DNA from: DASVEE01 sp036399695
GTDB taxonomy: Bacteria; Acidobacteriota; Thermoanaerobaculia; Gp7-AA8
DNA length: 33,209 nucleotides
Assembly (NCBI GenBank): GCA_036399695.1
Contig: DASWMP010000128.1
Span: 1 to 33,209 of the forward strand
Reading direction: 5' to 3'
Position 1 is the stretch's first letter; each line of letters opens with the position of its first letter. Shown here piece by piece: positions 30,841 through 33,209 of this stretch. The notes beneath the pieces are model-generated. The model was not told the DNA's origin. It saw only the letters and a program-made list of their open reading frames with translations, and did no database searches. A program made the position numbers and the translations under genes.

Positions 30841-30846
30841 ATTGTA
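30841..30846 (-). promoter_or_regulatory. -10-like TACAAT 7 nt before the arginase-family start
   Basis: On the minus strand TACAAT ends 7 nt before the ATG at 30833. This supports that start over upstream alternatives and suggests a leaderless transcript. No -35 is evident. Confidence 0.4.
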
Positions 30847-30861
30847 GGCGCGCCGGCGCGT

Positions 30862-31026
30862 AGGAGGCGTTGTCCGTTGCTCGTTGTTGGTGCTGCGCTC
30901 GGCGGCCAGCCCCCCGCACAGGCACAACCAAAAACCAACAACCAACAACCAAAAACCAAAACCAACAATCGCCTCAAAAAAAAAGCCGCACGGACAACGG
31001 AAAACGGACAACGAACAACGCCTCCT
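30862..31026. repeat. Heptamer inverted array, site D (composite)
   Basis: An outer 12-bp perfect stem (30862-30873 with 31015-31026) encloses a left GTTGTCC, GTTGCTC, GTTGTTG array (30869-30889). On the right are two arrays with different units: ACCAACA/ACCAAAA (30927-30967) and CGGACAA, CGGAAAA, CGGACAA, CGAACAA (30991-31018), separated by an A9 run (30976-30984). Bases 30876-30900 match site A with one mismatch. The site lies between the divergent arginase-family and lipoprotein genes. Confidence 0.85.
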
Positions 31027-31040
31027 GGCCTCCCCATTGC

Positions 31041-31046
31041 TATAAA
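31041..31046 (+). promoter_or_regulatory. -10-like TATAAA of the lipoprotein gene
   Basis: TGCTATAAA gives an extended -10 style box. The ATG is 40 nt downstream with an intervening AGGAGG. The -35 is unclear because the upstream DNA is the site D repeat. Confidence 0.4.
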
Positions 31047-31086
31047 TAATCAGTGAGAAGTTGCCGTCACCGAACAGGAGGCAATC

Positions 31087-32169
31087 ATGGCTAAATCCAG
31101 ACAGAACAGAGAGATCAAGAGGAGCAAAGCAGGCCGCACGCTCGTGGCGTTTTCGCTGGCTGCTTCGCTCGCGGCTTTCGGCTGCACCACCAACAGAATG
31201 CCCGATTCCGGCGCGCCTGAGACCGGCGTGGGAGGGAGCCCGAGCGCTACCCCCGGAACCGCTACGGCACCGGCCGGCAGCGGGATGATTTCAGCGGCGA
31301 ACCCGAGCACGTCGTACGGTGTCGGAGCGCAGCACACCGCGCAGTCGGCGGCCGATCAGGCTGCGGCGATCATGCGCAACCGCCTGGCCAGCAACGGCGG
31401 CCTCGTCCTCGGCAATGCCGCACCGGCCGAGCAGACCACGGTAGCTGTCGTCCAGAGCGGGCAGTTCGTCAATCCGTCGCAGTTCACCAACCCTCAGCCC
31501 ACCATCAACTCATCCATCAGCTCCGGTCCGACCGCGGTCGTCGCCAGTGGCGCCGGCGGTGACGCAGGCGACGCGGGCGCGTTCCTCGGCGGCGGCCTCG
31601 CCACCGGCAGCGTTGCGGGCACGACCGGCGTGACCACCGGCGCCTCGACCGCTGGCGGCGTCGGTAACGTTGGCACCACCGGCTCGGCTCTCGGCAGCGT
31701 CGGTACGACGGCTGGCGGCACCACCGGACTCGTCGCCGGCACCAGCGGCATCGGTCTCGGCTCGACGGGCGGCACCAGCGTGACGGCGGACGCCACGGCG
31801 TCGGCCGCCGGCATCACCCCCGGCGCGTTTGCCGGCACGACCGTAACGCCTGCCCTCGCGGCCGGCGCGACGACGTCGCCGACCCTCGCCGCCAGCGGCA
31901 CTTTCGCTTCGACGAACCGCAGTGGTGTGTCCTTCGGCAGCTCCACGAACGGTCTCGCCAACTCCACGACGAGCGCGAGCAACTCGATTCGCGCCACCGT
32001 CAGCAACGGCAACAGCACCAGCAGCACGAGCGGCAACCTGACGACCGGCGGCACCGCGCGCGGTACGGCGACTGGCGCCCTGACGTCCCCGCTTCGTGTC
32101 ATCCGTAACGCCAACGGCCACGTCACGGTGACGAACCTGAACGGCGGCCTGACGGTTCGCGGGCAGTAA
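31087..32169 (+). CDS. Low-complexity Gly/Thr/Ser/Ala-rich lipoprotein
   Basis: 360 residues. A basic N-terminus (MAKSRQNREIKRSK) and a hydrophobic stretch end in FGC at Cys33, a lipoprotein signal with an imperfect lipobox (Ala-Phe-Gly-Cys). The mature protein is dominated by Gly, Thr, Ser and Ala with short recurring TGG, GTTG and SAAG patterns and is likely disordered or fibrous; only the end (RVIRNANGHVTVTNLNGGLTVRG) looks beta-structured. A strong AGGAGG precedes the ATG. It has no family that I recognise and could be a stalk, coat or adhesin-type component. It stops 5 bp before the site E array. Confidence 0.8.
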   Translation: MAKSRQNREIKRSKAGRTLVAFSLAASLAAFGCTTNRMPDSGAPETGVGGSPSATPGTATAPAGSGMISAANPSTSYGVGAQHTAQSAADQAAAIMRNRLASNGGLVLGNAAPAEQTTVAVVQSGQFVNPSQFTNPQPTINSSISSGPTAVVASGAGGDAGDAGAFLGGGLATGSVAGTTGVTTGASTAGGVGNVGTTGSALGSVGTTAGGTTGLVAGTSGIGLGSTGGTSVTADATASAAGITPGAFAGTTVTPALAAGATTSPTLAASGTFASTNRSGVSFGSSTNGLANSTTSASNSIRATVSNGNSTSSTSGNLTTGGTARGTATGALTSPLRVIRNANGHVTVTNLNGGLTVRGQ

Positions 32170-32174
32170 CGAGC

Positions 32175-32280
32175 AGTTGGCGGTTGGCAGTTGGCGGTTG
32201 GCAGTAGCCAGCCGCCAACGACCCGCCGCCAACGCCCCCCGCCGTTTCTCCTGCCTACCGCCAACTGCCAACTGCCAACT
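32175..32280. repeat. Heptamer inverted array, site E
   Basis: Left arm 32175-32202 is AGTTGGC, GGTTGGC, AGTTGGC, GGTTGGC. The right arm 32253-32280 is a degenerate GCCTACC followed by three GCCAACT. The 28-bp arms pair with 2 mismatches, and the 50-bp spacer holds two extra GCCAACG copies (32214-32220 and 32228-32234). It begins 5 bp after the lipoprotein stop and ends 15 bp before the DUF72 start. Confidence 0.92.
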
Positions 32281-32295
32281 TTTCAGAGGGACCCC

Positions 32296-33039
32296 ATGGA
32301 CCTGCGCATCGGCACCTCCGGCTGGCACTACAAGCACTGGATCGGCACCTACTACCCGGCCGACGTGAAGCCCGGCCAGATGCTCCCGCACTACCTGCGC
32401 GACTTCGACACGGTGGAGCTCAACAACACCTTCTACCACCTGCCGAAAGAGGAGTCGTTCGACACCTGGCGCAAGTCGACGCCGCACAATTTTCTCTTCG
32501 CGGTGAAGGGGAGCCGCTTCATCACCCACATGATCAAGCTGAAGGATCCGGACCGCGGCCTGATGAACTTCATGCCGCGCGCTGAGCGGCTGCGCTGGAA
32601 GCTCGGACCGGTCCTCTGGCAGTTGCCGCCGCGCTGGAACGTCAACGTCGAGCGGCTCGAGGCGTTCCTCGAGGCCCTGCCCCGCGGCCACCGCTACGCC
32701 TTCGAGCTGCGCAACGAGACCTGGATGACCGATCGCGTGCTCGAGGTACTGAAAAAGTACAACGCCGCGTTCTGCATCTACGAGCTGGCCGGCTACCAGT
32801 CACCGCTCGAGATCACCGCGGACTGGACCTACATCCGCCTGCACGGCCCGACGGCGTTCAAGTACCAGGGCAGCTACACCGACGCCCAGATGCAGGAGTG
32901 GGCCGACCGTCTGCGCGGCTGGAGCCGCAAGCTGACGAACGCCTACGTCTACTTCGACAACGACGACTCCGCCTACGCCGTCAACAACGCCCTCACCCTC
33001 AAGCGCCTGACCGCGAAGCTGGCCAAGAAAGCCGCGTAA
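32296..33039 (+). CDS. DUF72 family protein (YecE-like)
   Basis: 247 residues. Start ATG 32296 with AGAGGG 5 nt upstream. The N-terminus MDLRIGTSGWHYKHWIGTYYP and the following DFDTVELNNTFYHLPKEESFDTW are typical of DUF72, as are FAVKGSRFITH, LWQLPPRWNVNVERLEAFL, FELRNETWM and TYIRLHGPTAFKYQGSY. The family adopts a TIM-barrel fold; its biochemical function is unknown. The C-terminal VYFDNDDSAYAVNNALTLK block is complete, so the gene is full length. It is downstream of the lipoprotein gene on the same strand, separated by the site E hairpin. Confidence 0.94.
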   Translation: MDLRIGTSGWHYKHWIGTYYPADVKPGQMLPHYLRDFDTVELNNTFYHLPKEESFDTWRKSTPHNFLFAVKGSRFITHMIKLKDPDRGLMNFMPRAERLRWKLGPVLWQLPPRWNVNVERLEAFLEALPRGHRYAFELRNETWMTDRVLEVLKKYNAAFCIYELAGYQSPLEITADWTYIRLHGPTAFKYQGSYTDAQMQEWADRLRGWSRKLTNAYVYFDNDDSAYAVNNALTLKRLTAKLAKKAA

Positions 33040-33209
33040 GGGGAGTCTGTCTCGGAGTGCGGTGGCGAACGGAGGGTGTCTCAAAACGGAGCGCACACAC
33101 TCTGATGGCCTGATTAGAAACCGGCGCCTGCGGGCGCAGACAGACAAGAGTGTCTGTCCCACATTGAATGCCAGCGTGCCCGCGGGTGCCCGATATTCGG
33201 CGGAATCTG
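33040..33209. other. Non-coding right edge with inverted GTCTGTC motifs
   Basis: No gene is visible. GTCTGTCT near 33046 faces AGACAGAC near 33138-33145, and a small hairpin GACAGAC-AAGAGT-GTCTGTC lies at 33139-33158. A 5-bp GCGCC stem at 33124-33137 may help terminate the DUF72 gene. This looks like part of another dispersed repeat, but the window ends before its boundary. Confidence 0.4.

Noticed and set aside
30834..31037. N-terminal extension of the arginase-family gene with a hydrophobic stretch that could be taken for a signal peptide
   Set aside because: The extension is translated from the site D heptamer array, which gives a run of Leu, Val, Phe and Cys by chance. A -10 box precedes the internal ATG and the catalytic domain is complete without it.

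Overview
The window is a 33.2 kb piece of a GC-rich bacterial chromosome. The gene set suggests an environmental Gram-negative such as an Acidobacteriota or Planctomycetota-like lineage: a DUF1549/DUF1553 plus DUF1501 pair, a KirBac channel, a ChvG/ChvI-like two-component pair, lipoproteins and Tat substrates, and several start codons lying 6-8 nt from a -10-like box. Taxonomy is an inference, because no rRNA, tRNA or other phylogenetic marker is present.

Left region (1-10855). The 3' part of a giant cell-surface or secreted protein opens the window. It has five 94-residue Ig/cadherin-like repeats in exact 282-bp register, two VCBS-type repeats, further cadherin-like domains and a C-terminal right-handed beta-helix. 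A terminator follows. Next comes an apparent operon of three tandem phage-tail-collar (MdpB-like) genes and a Tat-exported protein of unknown function, closed by a 13-bp-stem hairpin. Then come a secreted stand-alone beta-helix protein that is clearly a paralogue of the giant protein's C-terminus, a GNAT acetyltransferase, and a convergent DUF6916-like gene. No capsid, terminase, sheath, baseplate or integrase gene accompanies the collar genes, so this looks like a chromosomal collar-protein surface module and not a prophage. A 164-bp MITE-like inverted repeat sits exactly between the two convergent genes, and its CTAG ends supply both stop codons.

Middle region (10930-24480). In order: KirBac potassium channel; DUF1549/DUF1553 and DUF1501 pair; CPA2 cation/proton antiporter; SAM methyltransferase; M48 lipoprotein protease (minus strand); a small gene translationally coupled to a stress-type SDR; an HD-family hydrolase whose HD motif reads QD (minus strand); a secreted thioredoxin-like DUF255 protein; a response regulator and histidine kinase; and a signal-peptidase-I homologue in which both catalytic residues (Ser and Lys) are replaced.

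Right region (24481-33209). A lower-GC intergenic stretch with promoter and terminator signals precedes two convergent, overlapping ribbon-helix-helix genes. Then come a small disordered protein, an exported protein with a Tyr/Trp-rich tail, a phytoene-desaturase-like oxidoreductase, an epimerase fused to a SRPBCC-like domain, an arginase-family enzyme with GGDCS in place of GGDHS, a low-complexity lipoprotein and a DUF72 protein.

The most unusual signal is non-coding. Six intergenic sites (16828, 19005, 22254, 25871, 30862 and 32175) each carry inverted arrays of 7-bp repeats that face each other across a spacer. Every site uses a different heptamer, but the period, the inverted layout and the position hard against gene ends are the same. 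Two sites share a nearly identical 25-bp core. I do not recognise this as a named repeat class.
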